From Wolbachia endosymbiont of Fragariocoptes setiger (GTDB lineage: Bacteria > Pseudomonadota > Alphaproteobacteria > Rickettsiales > Anaplasmataceae): a stretch of 39,512 bases of DNA. The position numbers and the translations under genes are program-made. The notes beneath the pieces are model-generated. The model searched no databases, was not told the DNA's origin, and saw only the letters and a program-made list of their open reading frames with translations. Shown in pieces: positions 29,236 through 38,524 of the stretch. The stretch covers positions 1 through 39,512 of the forward strand of contig JAHRAF010000008.1 in assembly GCA_019061405.1 (NCBI GenBank). The letters are read 5' to 3'. Each line of letters opens with the position of its first letter. Positions within the stretch are counted from its first letter, which is position 1.

Positions 29236-29628
29236 ATGTCTATTCAGTCTCACAAGATCTTAGCTGTTATGATTATCATATTCTCCTTCTTTTTATCCTA
29301 CTCTACTTATGCTGAAACGAACCCACCTCTAGAAAAATGGACAGAAATGAAAAGATCTATTCAAAGCTTCATAAAGTCTCTATCAGACATGATACCAAGT
29401 AAAATAGATAAATTGAGTCCTATGAGCATTGTAGGAATCTTTATTGCAATAATATTTCTAGCCATAATGCTTCGTGGCGTTATATTGTTTATAACAATGT
29501 TTGCCGTCCTAACAATAATGTTTGGTAGTACAGAAAAAGTTAAATCCTTCTTTAAGGAAAAATTCAGTAATATAGAATTAAACCGTAGTGATCTCCTCAA
29601 TACTATAAATGATAAAGATCAAGAATAA
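29236..29628 (+). CDS. Small signal-peptide membrane protein preceding virB4, 130 residues
   Basis: The protein begins with a signal peptide-like stretch (HKILAVMIIIFSFFLSYSTYA, cleavage probably after STYA). A soluble amphipathic region follows, then one or two membrane segments (about residues 65-100, IVGIFIAIIFLAIMLRGVILFITMFAVLTIMFG), and then a charged tail. A short secreted membrane protein just before a virB4 suggests the VirB2/VirB3 slot of a type IV secretion system. However, the order of hydrophobic parts does not match VirB2 pilins clearly, so no symbol is given. It lies 72 bases before the VirB4 gene. Confidence 0.7.
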   Translation: MSIQSHKILAVMIIIFSFFLSYSTYAETNPPLEKWTEMKRSIQSFIKSLSDMIPSKIDKLSPMSIVGIFIAIIFLAIMLRGVILFITMFAVLTIMFGSTEKVKSFFKEKFSNIELNRSDLLNTINDKDQE

Positions 29629-29700
29629 TTCACTTCGCTTTTAGCAAAATTATAACATAGCATTACATGCAGTTAAAAGTATCACAAGTAAATAATACGA

Positions 29701-32022
29701 ATGGAAATAAAGAGTAACTCACCACCAATAGAAAATATTAATATAGATTTTATACCTTATGCATGCCATTATGATGATGAAACTATATTAACTAAACAAG
29801 GTGAATTATTAAAAATAATCAAACTAGAGGATCACTCTTTCGTTGGTGATAGTAGCGACTTAAGAACAGAGATCAGACAAAAGATATCAAAAAATATTGA
29901 TAACTCGTGTTTTACTATTTGGATTCATACCATTAGAAAAGATAATAAAATAAACCTCAAGTGGTGCAATACTCAAGATTTCTCTGATCAACTACACTTA
30001 ACATGGTTTAAAAAATTAACTAGTAATAAGTTACAATACGTTAATGAATTATATATAGTAATACTTATTAGCAATTTTAATGAACATACTCATAACTCTT
30101 TATTTTTTAATTCTATAAAGAATAGACAGAAATCTCTACTGAAAAAAAACCATGAAAATTTAAAAAAAACCTGTCACTTGATAAAAAGTGACTTAGAGCC
30201 CTTTGGAGCAAAAATTCTTGGATTAAGATATAACAAAAACAATGTTTTCTCTGAAATAATGGAATTCCTTTACTATATAGCTACCTTTACACATAAAGAA
30301 TTCCCTTTATTAGAAAAAGATATTTCCTATCCTTTTAAAAATCTTAGAATAGCTTTTGGCTTTAACACTTTTCAAACAATATTTGAAAATAAACAAAAAT
30401 TTGGTTGTATATTTAGTGTTAAAGAGTATCGAGAAATTCCTCTAGACAGTATCGATAAGTTTCTACAGCTTGATTGTGAGATGATTATAACTGAGATAAT
30501 AATATTCACTAGTCAAGAAACAAAAGAGCTAAAAAAACAAATTCAAATGCTACAAGCTAGTGGAGATAATAATCTACTTCAGAGCTCAGGAATAAATGAA
30601 ATCTTAAACCTAGAAAAAACTGAGGATATAAACTTCTGTCAACAAAAAATCATTTTTACATTATTTACTAGTGATAAAATAAAATTAATAGATAAAATCA
30701 ATAGTTTATCCTCAATCATGTCAACTATTGGCCTCATGCTATTTCGCACAGATCTACATCTGGAGGACCACTTTTGGGCACAATTACCTGGCAATTTTAT
30801 TTTTGTCACACATCTTAAAAATACCCTCACAAAATACGCTTATAGTTTTGCAATGTTGCATAATTTCACATCAGGAATGTTAAAGGGTGGAAGATGGAAA
30901 GAAGCAGTAACAATTTTCTTTTCAAATAAAGGCGATCCGTATTTTTTTAATTTTCATGGAAGAAAAAATAATGGTCACACTACAATACTTGGAGCTCCAA
31001 ATTCAGGAAGAACTTCACTAATCAACTTTCTACTTTCTGAATCAAGAAAATTTAATCCTAAAATTTTAATTTTTGATAATACAGGAAAATCTATCATCTT
31101 CACCAAAGCAATAGGTGGAAAATATTATATAATAGATTCACAGCATAAAAATCAAAGTTCAACTTTTAACCCACTAAAAATCGAAGATTCTATAACTAGT
31201 CGAAATATGTTATACGAACTAATCAAAAGAATGGTTAATGATCCATATCTACAGGACATAGAACCTAAAATAAAAAAAGTTGTTGATTCTGTGCTAACTA
31301 TACCAATCGAATTACGTTCCATTGAAGAAATTTCTGAAGTTTTACAATTACTGGGAGGAAACATAGGTAAATGGCTCTACGATGGAGAATTTTCTTATCT
31401 ATTAAAAGATAGCAATAAATATGAAGTTGATTGGCAAGCTGATATCATATCAATTAACACTACACATTTGACTAAGAATAAAGATTGCATGTCAGTAGTA
31501 CTTTACTATTTCTTATATCTTTTTGAAGCAAGATGTAATGGCGAACCTGCTATACTCGTACTAGATGAAGCATGGGAAATAAGTAATATTTTTTCTACAG
31601 AGCAAGACTTTGATAATTGGATAAAAAAAATGACGGATCTAAATGTTGTAGTAATTTTGAGTACAGAGAACCTTAATCTGGCATTTGCAAGCAAATTTAC
31701 TCAATTTCTAGAGAAACATGTTGATACAAAAATTCTTATGCCTAACATAAATGCTAATAAGCTATATATGAAAGCATTCTCTCTATCAAAAGAGGAATTG
31801 AATATAATCCTTCAAACACCAACACAGGAAGGTTTATTTCTGATAAAACAATATAAAGGATTAGTGACACTAAATGTAGATTTAAAAAACATGAAAGAAA
31901 CACATGTACTTTCTGCAAGTAAAGAAGGTATACATAATATGTACAAGGCAATAAAAGAAAAAGGAGACCAAGTTAATGAATGGTTACCGGTATTTTATGA
32001 AAAATGTAAAACTTATAATTAA
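29701..32022 (+). CDS. VirB4-family type IV secretion ATPase, divergent second copy (VirB4-II/RvhB4-II type), 773 residues
   Basis: VirB4 ATPases power assembly and substrate transfer in type IV secretion at the inner membrane. The N-terminal half (about 1-400) is the CagE/TrbE/VirB-type region, with RNIDNS-like spacing and FVTHLKNTL...FAMLHNFTSG. The C-terminal ATPase domain has Walker A at residue 431, GAPNSGRTS, where the invariant Lys is an Arg, and an intact Walker B, ILVLDEAW, around residues 618-625. Rickettsiales carry a second, degenerate VirB4 (called RvhB4-II or VirB4-2) with altered Walker residues, and this fits that copy. ATPase activity may be weak or absent, with a structural role possible. 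Its 3' end overlaps the next gene by 47 bases. The other vir genes are not in this window. Confidence 0.85.
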   Translation: MEIKSNSPPIENINIDFIPYACHYDDETILTKQGELLKIIKLEDHSFVGDSSDLRTEIRQKISKNIDNSCFTIWIHTIRKDNKINLKWCNTQDFSDQLHLTWFKKLTSNKLQYVNELYIVILISNFNEHTHNSLFFNSIKNRQKSLLKKNHENLKKTCHLIKSDLEPFGAKILGLRYNKNNVFSEIMEFLYYIATFTHKEFPLLEKDISYPFKNLRIAFGFNTFQTIFENKQKFGCIFSVKEYREIPLDSIDKFLQLDCEMIITEIIIFTSQETKELKKQIQMLQASGDNNLLQSSGINEILNLEKTEDINFCQQKIIFTLFTSDKIKLIDKINSLSSIMSTIGLMLFRTDLHLEDHFWAQLPGNFIFVTHLKNTLTKYAYSFAMLHNFTSGMLKGGRWKEAVTIFFSNKGDPYFFNFHGRKNNGHTTILGAPNSGRTSLINFLLSESRKFNPKILIFDNTGKSIIFTKAIGGKYYIIDSQHKNQSSTFNPLKIEDSITSRNMLYELIKRMVNDPYLQDIEPKIKKVVDSVLTIPIELRSIEEISEVLQLLGGNIGKWLYDGEFSYLLKDSNKYEVDWQADIISINTTHLTKNKDCMSVVLYYFLYLFEARCNGEPAILVLDEAWEISNIFSTEQDFDNWIKKMTDLNVVVILSTENLNLAFASKFTQFLEKHVDTKILMPNINANKLYMKAFSLSKEELNIILQTPTQEGLFLIKQYKGLVTLNVDLKNMKETHVLSASKEGIHNMYKAIKEKGDQVNEWLPVFYEKCKTYN
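31961..31966 (+). promoter_or_regulatory. Ribosome binding site inside virB4 for the next gene
   Basis: AAGGAG lies 9 bases before the ATG at 31976, inside the virB4 coding sequence. It supports starting the 968-residue protein there, rather than at the later ATG at 31997, and it implies coupled translation from the VirB4 message. Confidence 0.6.
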
Positions 32023-34882
32023 AACATTTTTTTTAATACTCATTTTAGTACTAGCAAATGATATATATTCTTCTGATGATGTTGATTGCAGTACTAGTCG
32101 CAACAATGACTCAAGTGTTTGTAATGCAGTGGCTGCTCTTACTGATTCGGCAGGTACATTTGCAAAGGCAGAAAAAGGTTTTTGGTCCAGTTTAAAGGGT
32201 ATAGGAGATATCTTCTCCAAAGGAAAAGTTAACTTCGATGTAACATTTGATGATCATATTTTGAAGTGTATCAAAGTAAAAGCTGTGAAAAATAATACTA
32301 ACACTTACTTTAACCCTAAAATTCAAGTATGCGATTATAACGGGGAAGGTTGTAAAATAATAGACATTCAATATAATTGTCATCATATTTACGGTGATTT
32401 AAGCTTAGGAGGAATAGCAGCAGGAGCCTTTATTGATTGGGAAGGAAGTGAAACTAAACCTGGAGAAAAAATTGCAAATGGTCTTGAATGGACATGGGCA
32501 GAAAATGTCACAGAGGATGAAAAAAAGAAATTTGCTAATTCTCCTAAAATATGTGCTTGTAGTAAAAAAGGTGCCTGCTTTACAGGTGTTAGTGAATGGA
32601 CTGCACAAGTAAGTAAAGGAGAAAATATTTTTAGTCCCGGGTATGCTAAAAATACATGTGATGATTGCTATCAAAAAAAAGTAAAGTGTGCCCCTATTCC
32701 ACTTGAACCAGGACCTCCACCATTTTGTGATCAACTTCCATCTTCACTACCTGAGATAAAAGTTGTTCCTGTACAAAATAATGATTACTTTGAACCTCAA
32801 TTAAGAGTGATTGGTGGTAATTTAAAAGAAGCGAAGCATTTAGGTTTTTCTAATCATTCTCAAGAACAAATAATTACTCAAGATAATCATACTTATTATT
32901 TCAAAACTGAAAGAAAAGATAATCAGCTTTGTGCTGAATATTATGGTACTAAAGAAATCAAGGAAGAAAATTTAGAGTTCACTCGCTGTTTTCTCTCACC
33001 TGATGCACCACAACCTAAAAAAATAACATTATCAGGTGATGGATTAACATTTACAATAAAAATGATAAAGGAGATGTGCAAACAACATGGTCTTTACGAT
33101 GGAGAATATAATGGTATATGTACTATCAACCTCTCCAAGGAAATAGACAAAAAAATAGGACCTTTATCTTTTAAAATAGTGACTCCAAAAATGAGAAATA
33201 CAAAAAACGATACTGATAAAGTAGATCCTAATGAAAAAGACTATAATCAAGTATTTAAAGAGACATTGAGGACATCTAAAATATTTAATACTCTAAAACA
33301 GTATGATTGCGCTCCTAAAGTAATCCAAAAAGAAAAATCTGAAGTGCCATTAGATAAAAACGGAAATATACCACTATTAGATAAAAATGGAGATCCAAAT
33401 GTACGATTTATATATGAAACCGAAAATAAACAAGGAAAAATGCTTTGTGTTTCTGGTTGGAAACCAAAACCTGACGAATATATATATATAAAAGAACAAA
33501 AACCATTAAGACTAATATCATTAGGTTCAACCTATGCTCAATATAGAGCTGTTTACTCAGAGGAATCTAATCGAATTTATTATGTTACTGATGATAATAA
33601 AACAACTAATCTCTCAGATAAAACACAAAAAGAACTAGATGCTATAGTCTTCGATAATGAAGGTTATATGTCAATACCTGAAAAAAGTACATGTGTTGTT
33701 AACAAAGATGAGGAAGTAGAAGAAAAAGCAAAAAGCGGCGACTGTAGCGTAGCATATAAACTAATCGATAAAGAACATAAAGAAAACTGTCATAAAGAGC
33801 AATCTACTTGTAAAGAAGAGGATGGCTATAGTTGCAATGGCAACGAGTGTATACGTTCAACAAAATATATGAAAAAAGAGAAGGATAAGCTACCTGACCC
33901 ATTCTTTTACCCACCCTTCGAAAAACAAAAAAACAATTATGTAAAAAAACAGCCAATTAAGGTTGATGCAACAGAGGTTTTCTATGCAGATGATTTATGC
34001 ACATTTGATTTGGAAGGATTAAAAGAAAACATAAACTCGATAATGAAAAGATATTTAAAAAGTAAAAAATCAGAACTAGAGAGTGAGAGTAATAAAACTT
34101 TTGAGTTCGGCAATGATTCTAATTATACAGGTAATTTATCAAAATATAAATATGTTGAAATAGAAGCATGGGGAGGTGGTGAAGCTGGTCACATAGAAGA
34201 CAAGGCAAAGTCTGATGAAACTCGAATTGGTAAGCCTGGTGATTACATTAAAGCTAAACTAAAAATCGATAAAGGGTATCCTTTTTTCCGCATAAAAGTT
34301 ACTGAAGGAGGTGGTAGAATAAAAGATCACCTTTCAAATAAAGATGGTGGTCCAACCATAATAGAAATATGCCCCAGTTCTGATCACAGTAATTGTAAAG
34401 AATTAGTAACAATTAGAGGTGGTGGAAAATATCATAAATATGGTCTACCTGAAGTCTTATATGATGAGACAAAAATTCATAGAGAGCTCCAAGAAGGAGA
34501 AGATCTGCACATTACAAAAGGAGATGATCTAAACCACAATAATAAAAATAAAGAAATAGCATATATAGAAAATAACAAAATAAATTTTGACACTGTTAAT
34601 ACATGTAAAATGGATTACATGAGTAATAGATATGGTGCTGGTGGTTGTATTGATACAGAAACTGGAACATATGGTAGAGGTAAAGCAGGAGGAGCGATTA
34701 TAAAACCAATAATGGAAGAAATACCTATGGTAGAAATAGAAAAGACAATAGACAATTTGCTAGAAGATAAAAATAGCAACAATACTTCTATTAAAAATAA
34801 TGAGATAATAAAAACTCTAGATGATAATATACATGAAAAGATAAAAGAAAAAATTCAAGAACAATTATCATGTAAAGATTGA
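31976..34882 (+). CDS. Large secreted cysteine-containing protein with C-terminal glycine-rich domain, 968 residues, function unknown
   Basis: The N-terminus has a signal peptide-like hydrophobic run (about residues 12-27). The rest has no multiple membrane segments, so this is not a VirB6, although VirB6 genes follow a virB4 in related genomes. Residues 30-260 contain many cysteines, suggesting disulfides in the periplasm or outside. The middle (about 390-700) is charged, with a repeated LDKNG. Residues about 705-900 form a glycine-rich region, starting EIEAWGGGEAG and continuing with GKPGDYIKAKLKI, VTIRGGG and YGAGGCID. These resemble the glycine-rich beta-sandwich domains of some tail-fibre and surface proteins. 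The tail is charged and helical (IHEKIKEKIQEQLSCKD). It overlaps virB4 by 47 bases and ends 1 base before radA. A surface or periplasmic role linked to type IV secretion is an inference. Confidence 0.75.
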   Translation: MNGYRYFMKNVKLIIKTFFLILILVLANDIYSSDDVDCSTSRNNDSSVCNAVAALTDSAGTFAKAEKGFWSSLKGIGDIFSKGKVNFDVTFDDHILKCIKVKAVKNNTNTYFNPKIQVCDYNGEGCKIIDIQYNCHHIYGDLSLGGIAAGAFIDWEGSETKPGEKIANGLEWTWAENVTEDEKKKFANSPKICACSKKGACFTGVSEWTAQVSKGENIFSPGYAKNTCDDCYQKKVKCAPIPLEPGPPPFCDQLPSSLPEIKVVPVQNNDYFEPQLRVIGGNLKEAKHLGFSNHSQEQIITQDNHTYYFKTERKDNQLCAEYYGTKEIKEENLEFTRCFLSPDAPQPKKITLSGDGLTFTIKMIKEMCKQHGLYDGEYNGICTINLSKEIDKKIGPLSFKIVTPKMRNTKNDTDKVDPNEKDYNQVFKETLRTSKIFNTLKQYDCAPKVIQKEKSEVPLDKNGNIPLLDKNGDPNVRFIYETENKQGKMLCVSGWKPKPDEYIYIKEQKPLRLISLGSTYAQYRAVYSEESNRIYYVTDDNKTTNLSDKTQKELDAIVFDNEGYMSIPEKSTCVVNKDEEVEEKAKSGDCSVAYKLIDKEHKENCHKEQSTCKEEDGYSCNGNECIRSTKYMKKEKDKLPDPFFYPPFEKQKNNYVKKQPIKVDATEVFYADDLCTFDLEGLKENINSIMKRYLKSKKSELESESNKTFEFGNDSNYTGNLSKYKYVEIEAWGGGEAGHIEDKAKSDETRIGKPGDYIKAKLKIDKGYPFFRIKVTEGGGRIKDHLSNKDGGPTIIEICPSSDHSNCKELVTIRGGGKYHKYGLPEVLYDETKIHRELQEGEDLHITKGDDLNHNNKNKEIAYIENNKINFDTVNTCKMDYMSNRYGAGGCIDTETGTYGRGKAGGAIIKPIMEEIPMVEIEKTIDNLLEDKNSNNTSIKNNEIIKTLDDNIHEKIKEKIQEQLSCKD

Positions 34883-34883
34883 A

Positions 34884-36203
34884 GTGAAAAAAACTATGTA
34901 CATATGTCAAAACTGTGGACATAGTACAGGTAGATGGATTGGAAAATGTATAGCATGTAACAGTTGGGGTACACTGATTGAAGAAAAAACTGAGATAAAA
35001 CAAAGCCCCGTACTTATACATTCCTTATCTTATGATGAACCAGTACGCCTTTCAACGGGAGTTGAAGAACTTGATAGAGTTTTTGGTGGAGGAATAGTTC
35101 AGGGATCAAGTATTTTAATTGGAGGTGAACCAGGAGTAGGAAAATCTACACTTTTGCTTAATATTGCCACTCAACTTTCTTCATTTAAATGTTTATATGT
35201 CTCTGGAGAGGAATCTATAGAGCAAGTGAGTTTAAGAGCAAAGCGTCTCAAAATAACTGCACCTAAAATCAAATTATTATCCACAGTTTCCTTGACTGAA
35301 GTAATTAGTACAATCAAGGCTAATAAGGATATTAAGCTTTTAATTATTGATTCTATACAAACCATGTATGACAATAATGTTACATCAGCTCCGGGTACAG
35401 TAACTCAAGTGCGTACTTGCGCTCATGAATTAACTATTATTGCTAAACAATACGGTGTCTCCCTTTTAATTGTTGGTCATATCACCAAAGATGGACAAAT
35501 TGCTGGACCAAAAACCTTAGAACATATGGTAGACACAGTACTATATTTTGAAGGTGATAACTGTAATCAATACCGTATTTTACGTGCTATAAAAAATAGG
35601 TTTGGTCCTGCAAACGAAATTGGTGTTTTTGAGATGTCTGATTGTGGTTTAATTCCGGTTAGTAATCCTTCATCATTATTTCTTATGGATCGTGAAAAAG
35701 AAGTAATAGGAAGTTCAGTATTTGCAGGAGTTGAAGGCTCAAGACCAATTCTTATGGAAGTACAGGCATTAGTCTCAAAAACTAATATGGCCACTCCAAG
35801 AAGAGCCGTAGTTGGTTGGGATATTAACCGCTTAGCTATGATTATTGCCGTACTCAATGCTCGTTGCAAAATTTTTCTCCATGATAAGGAAGTATACTTA
35901 AATATTGCCGGAGGAATGAGAATACAAGAACCTTCTGCTGATCTTGCTGTTGCTGCATCATTAATTTCAAGCATCATAAACTTACCATTTCCTAAATCAT
36001 CGATAATTTGTGGAGAAATTGCACTTTCAGGTGAGATTAGAAATATTTCGCATGCTGATTTAAGGTTAAGAGAAGCCAAAAAATTAGGATTTACAAAAGC
36101 TATAATGCCTAAAAATGGTAATTATCTTTTTAATGACATTGAGATAATCAAGCTAGGTCATATACGTGAGTTAAAAGAATTTCTTGTCCAGTATCAATTA
36201 TAA
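34884..36203 (+). CDS. radA: DNA repair protein RadA, 439 residues
   Basis: RadA (Sms) promotes branch migration and processing of recombination intermediates. An N-terminal four-cysteine zinc finger (CQNCGHSTGRWIGKCIACNSWG) precedes a RecA-like core, with Walker A GGEPGVGKSTLLLN, the RadA-specific KNRFGPANEIGVFEM, and a C-terminal Lon-protease-like domain (DINRLAMIIAVLNARC...GEIALSGEIR). The start may be the GTG at 34884 or the ATG at 34896, and the difference is only four residues. It begins one base after the stop of the 968-residue protein and so probably shares its transcript. Confidence 0.96.
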   Translation: MKKTMYICQNCGHSTGRWIGKCIACNSWGTLIEEKTEIKQSPVLIHSLSYDEPVRLSTGVEELDRVFGGGIVQGSSILIGGEPGVGKSTLLLNIATQLSSFKCLYVSGEESIEQVSLRAKRLKITAPKIKLLSTVSLTEVISTIKANKDIKLLIIDSIQTMYDNNVTSAPGTVTQVRTCAHELTIIAKQYGVSLLIVGHITKDGQIAGPKTLEHMVDTVLYFEGDNCNQYRILRAIKNRFGPANEIGVFEMSDCGLIPVSNPSSLFLMDREKEVIGSSVFAGVEGSRPILMEVQALVSKTNMATPRRAVVGWDINRLAMIIAVLNARCKIFLHDKEVYLNIAGGMRIQEPSADLAVAASLISSIINLPFPKSSIICGEIALSGEIRNISHADLRLREAKKLGFTKAIMPKNGNYLFNDIEIIKLGHIRELKEFLVQYQL

Positions 36204-36762
36204 GAAAATAGTATTCTTCAAATGATTTACTAATAAGAATACAATTTAAAAATCAGTTGAATTGACACTGATAGTTTTCTATATCTTATTACTATAGTAT
36301 TGTCTAAAACCTTTTCAATAGTACTAATTAAATCTCCTAATTTTAGGTTTCATGGAACTTATGATTATCAATTATCGCTCAGAGTAGATAGCTTTTTCTA
36401 TCAAGTCTTATCACCCATAAACTGAATATATTCCCCTTTGAAGGGTAATAAATTTCTAATCACTAATTCTTGCATGGTTTTTAACTAACAAATTTTGTTT
36501 CCTGGTTTCGTATACAACCTGTCCTACTTTATCTATATAGAATAATCCATTTTTGATAAATTTCTGCCAATATTTCGTTCTCAATACATGTTGAGAAGTA
36601 GTTTAACCTATACAAATAATTGTCTTTACTTAGTAATTCTAAGTTTTATTGTCCCAAATTTGGGAGAAAAACCTTGGAGTTGAACTCCATCTATTCAAGA
36701 ATATAATGTTAGGGTGGTAAGAAAGGTAGAGTATGATAGAAAAATAGTCACTCCGTTTTTAC
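36204..36762. other. Gene-free stretch after radA
   Basis: About 560 bases with no coding frame I can recognise. It contains a weak 8-bp-stem hairpin just after radA (36211-36242) and a perfect 14-base palindrome TCCCAAATTTGGGA at 36652-36665. A minus-strand fragment near 36520-36400 (VGQVVYETRKQNLLVKNHA) could be gene debris but I cannot place it. Confidence 0.35.
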
Positions 36763-37050
36763 GACAGCACATAGTATGGATATCGGTATCCAGTCCTAAT
36801 AAGGGAAAAAGCTAAGAAATTGATATATCAAGTAGAGAGGTAAGGTAGCGTCTAATCACATTCACATATATACCTAAGTGTGAGAATACTTGTGCAAAGG
36901 AAAAAGCTTTAGAAAAATACACAGAGTTTTCCGAAAAAGATATTAGAGTAAGCACTTATGGTCTATAGGATACTTTGACTAACTGACCGAAAGATTATAT
37001 TGAAAATCAGGCTAAAAGGAATGACAAGTTTAGCGACTTTCAATTAGCAT
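36763..37050 (+). mobile_element. IS200/IS605-type TnpA (Y1 transposase) remnant
   Basis: In shifting frames the plus strand spells the order of an IS200-type TnpA: HIVW, then YRYPVLIREKAKKLIYQVE near 36780, NHIHIY (the HUH metal site) near 36855, CKGKSFRKI near 36895, SKHLWSIGYFD near 36950, and YIENQAKRND near 36990. Stops and frame changes show it is dead. I cannot see the catalytic tyrosine helix clearly, nor the element ends. Confidence 0.6.
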
Positions 37051-37564
37051 TCTATGCTCTTTCTCAATCTACGGATTTGTTATCCATAGTGATTGAACTT
37101 TAAGCAAAACCACCACTTTTTACTGGATTTACCTTCTACAGTGTTGCAACCACTTTCATTTATTTAGGCAAGTAAAATAGCTTTAAAATACTATACTTAA
37201 GACTACTTAGTATGGATTATAAACATACAGCAGGTTCTATTGATATGATTAAGCTACTTAGTCATGTACTAAGAAAATTATTAGATAATGTAAGTTCAAT
37301 ATGATTTTATTGGTTAAATATGTTAAAAAGAGAAAATAGTAACCAAAAATAATTAAGAAAAAGTGGTATCTCTAAAAAAGGGGTTGTTTTACTGTTACGG
37401 GTGGAAATGTAAAAAATTATCAAGCTATAAGGAATATACTATAAACGCAATGAATGCAGATTAAATCTCATTGCAAACCTTTTCATACAATTACCTAAAG
37501 CTGGTTGTAACTCTATTTTTCTTCTCAAGAATCACTTCTAAGTGAGATAAAATTCTTATCTCAT
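37051..37564. other. Gene-free stretch between IS remnant and acetyltransferase
   Basis: No intact gene. A 30-codon frame at 37211 has no recognisable features. The region might hold decayed downstream parts of the IS200/IS605 element, but I find no TnpB zinc-ribbon or RuvC motif in it. Confidence 0.3.
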
Positions 37565-37964
37565 TCACAATTTCTTCTGCAAAAACATACAAGTTGCTTC
37601 ATCAATATAACTCTCTCGTATAAAATCACACTTATATCCTAACTTATCGTATAATCCTCTCGCTTTTTGAAAATCCATTGTGATAACAGTTGCCATTTTG
37701 CAGTACATTTTTCGACCATAATCGTGTACTTTATTCATGAGATTTTCTCCTAAACCCTTTTTTCTATAGTCTACATGAACCCAAAGTAAATCAGTATAAA
37801 TTGAACCATAGACAAAATTACCACTACAACCAACAATAATTCTGTTGTTTTCATCACGAATAAAGAAAGCGAATTGTGAAAACGTACCTTTATCAGGAGT
37901 ATTTTCATTGATCTTTCGAGATAAGAATTCAATGTCTTTATTGCTCGGTATGTTCTATCTTCAT
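37565..37964 (-). pseudogene. GNAT acetyltransferase with an early frameshift
   Basis: An ATG at 37964, with an AAAAGG-like ribosome binding site, opens MKIEHTEQ and then a stop. The rest is read in another frame from about 37945 to the TGA at 37567-37565. It has the GNAT pattern: a strand IIVGCSGNFVYGSIYTDLLWV followed by VDYRKKGLGENLMNKVHDYG, the acetyl-CoA-binding loop (R-x-x-G-L-G), then ARGLYDKLGYK. The whole would be about 130 residues. A single base change near 37945 is enough to break it. No start codon opens the second frame before codon 76. It is unrelated in detail to the GNAT gene at 23.6 kb. Confidence 0.75.
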
Positions 37965-38118
37965 ATTATTACCTTTTAATACATTAAAATAATAGCAGAT
38001 ACTGAAACTAGAACTCTACTAAAAGAAATATAATATCTACGTTAGTTTGACTTTGCATCAACTACAACTATCTGAAGCTGGTGGTTTGAAAGAACGCTTG
38101 CAAAGCAGACTAAAAGTT
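37965..38118. other. Short gene-free gap
   Basis: Sequence between the acetyltransferase start and the second IS200 remnant. Nothing recognisable. Confidence 0.3.
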
Positions 38119-38392
38119 TTAAAGTTCAGAAATATTAAAGTCGTTGTATTTATAGTAAACTCCTTGTTCTTCGATATATTTCTGTAAGTCTGTAGCATTT
38201 ACATTGCCAACAGTAACAAAAAAATATTCTCTTGCCCATAGATGCTGACTCCAACTTTTTCCTTAAACATTCAAATTCCTGAAATAACTTGCGACTGCTT
38301 TTGCCTTTAATATACTAAATTAATTTGGATAGAGCCATGCTGGAAGACATTGAATGGTCTGGGTTACCGCTTACAATATCTATATAGTTCAT
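38119..38392 (-). mobile_element. IS200/IS605-type TnpA remnant, opposite orientation to the first
   Basis: On the minus strand an ATG at 38392 begins MNYIDIVSGNPDHSMSS, where PDH is a relic of the HUH region, then YIKGKSSRKLFQEFECLRKK in one frame and WSQHLWAREYFFVTVGNV with LQKYIEEQGVYYK in the next, ending at a TAA at 38121-38119. These phrases follow the TnpA C-terminal half, with YIEEQ near the end of the catalytic helix region. An in-frame stop and a frameshift inactivate it. The N-terminal third is missing. Confidence 0.7.
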
Positions 38393-38524
38393 ACTTCTCT
38401 AATAATTTTGCCTGGTACGCTCTGCTACTTGGCCTGTTAATACCCTACTTAATACAAAATACTAAATGGTACTTTAAATCAAATGTACTATGTTTGTAAT
38501 CCATACTAAGGTAGTCCCATACTA

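Noticed and set aside
31997-31999. Alternative ATG start for the 968-residue protein
   Set aside because: The upstream ATG at 31976 has a well-placed AAGGAG site 9 bases before it. The later ATG would avoid part of the virB4 overlap but lacks such a site.
31976-34882. Identification of the 968-residue protein as VirB6
   Set aside because: Gene position suggested it, but VirB6 proteins have several membrane segments and this one has only a signal-like N-terminus.
35567-36079. Minus-strand frame of 170 codons opposite radA
   Set aside because: It lies entirely antisense to conserved RadA coding sequence, with no ribosome binding site or family features.
36211-36242. Hairpin with 8-bp stem just after radA
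   Set aside because: It is AT-rich with a 16-base loop and no T-run, so it is weak as a terminator.
36652-36665. Perfect 14-base palindrome TCCCAAATTTGGGA
   Set aside because: It is noted as a possible binding site, but alone in gene-free DNA with no partner copies seen, it is too short to call.
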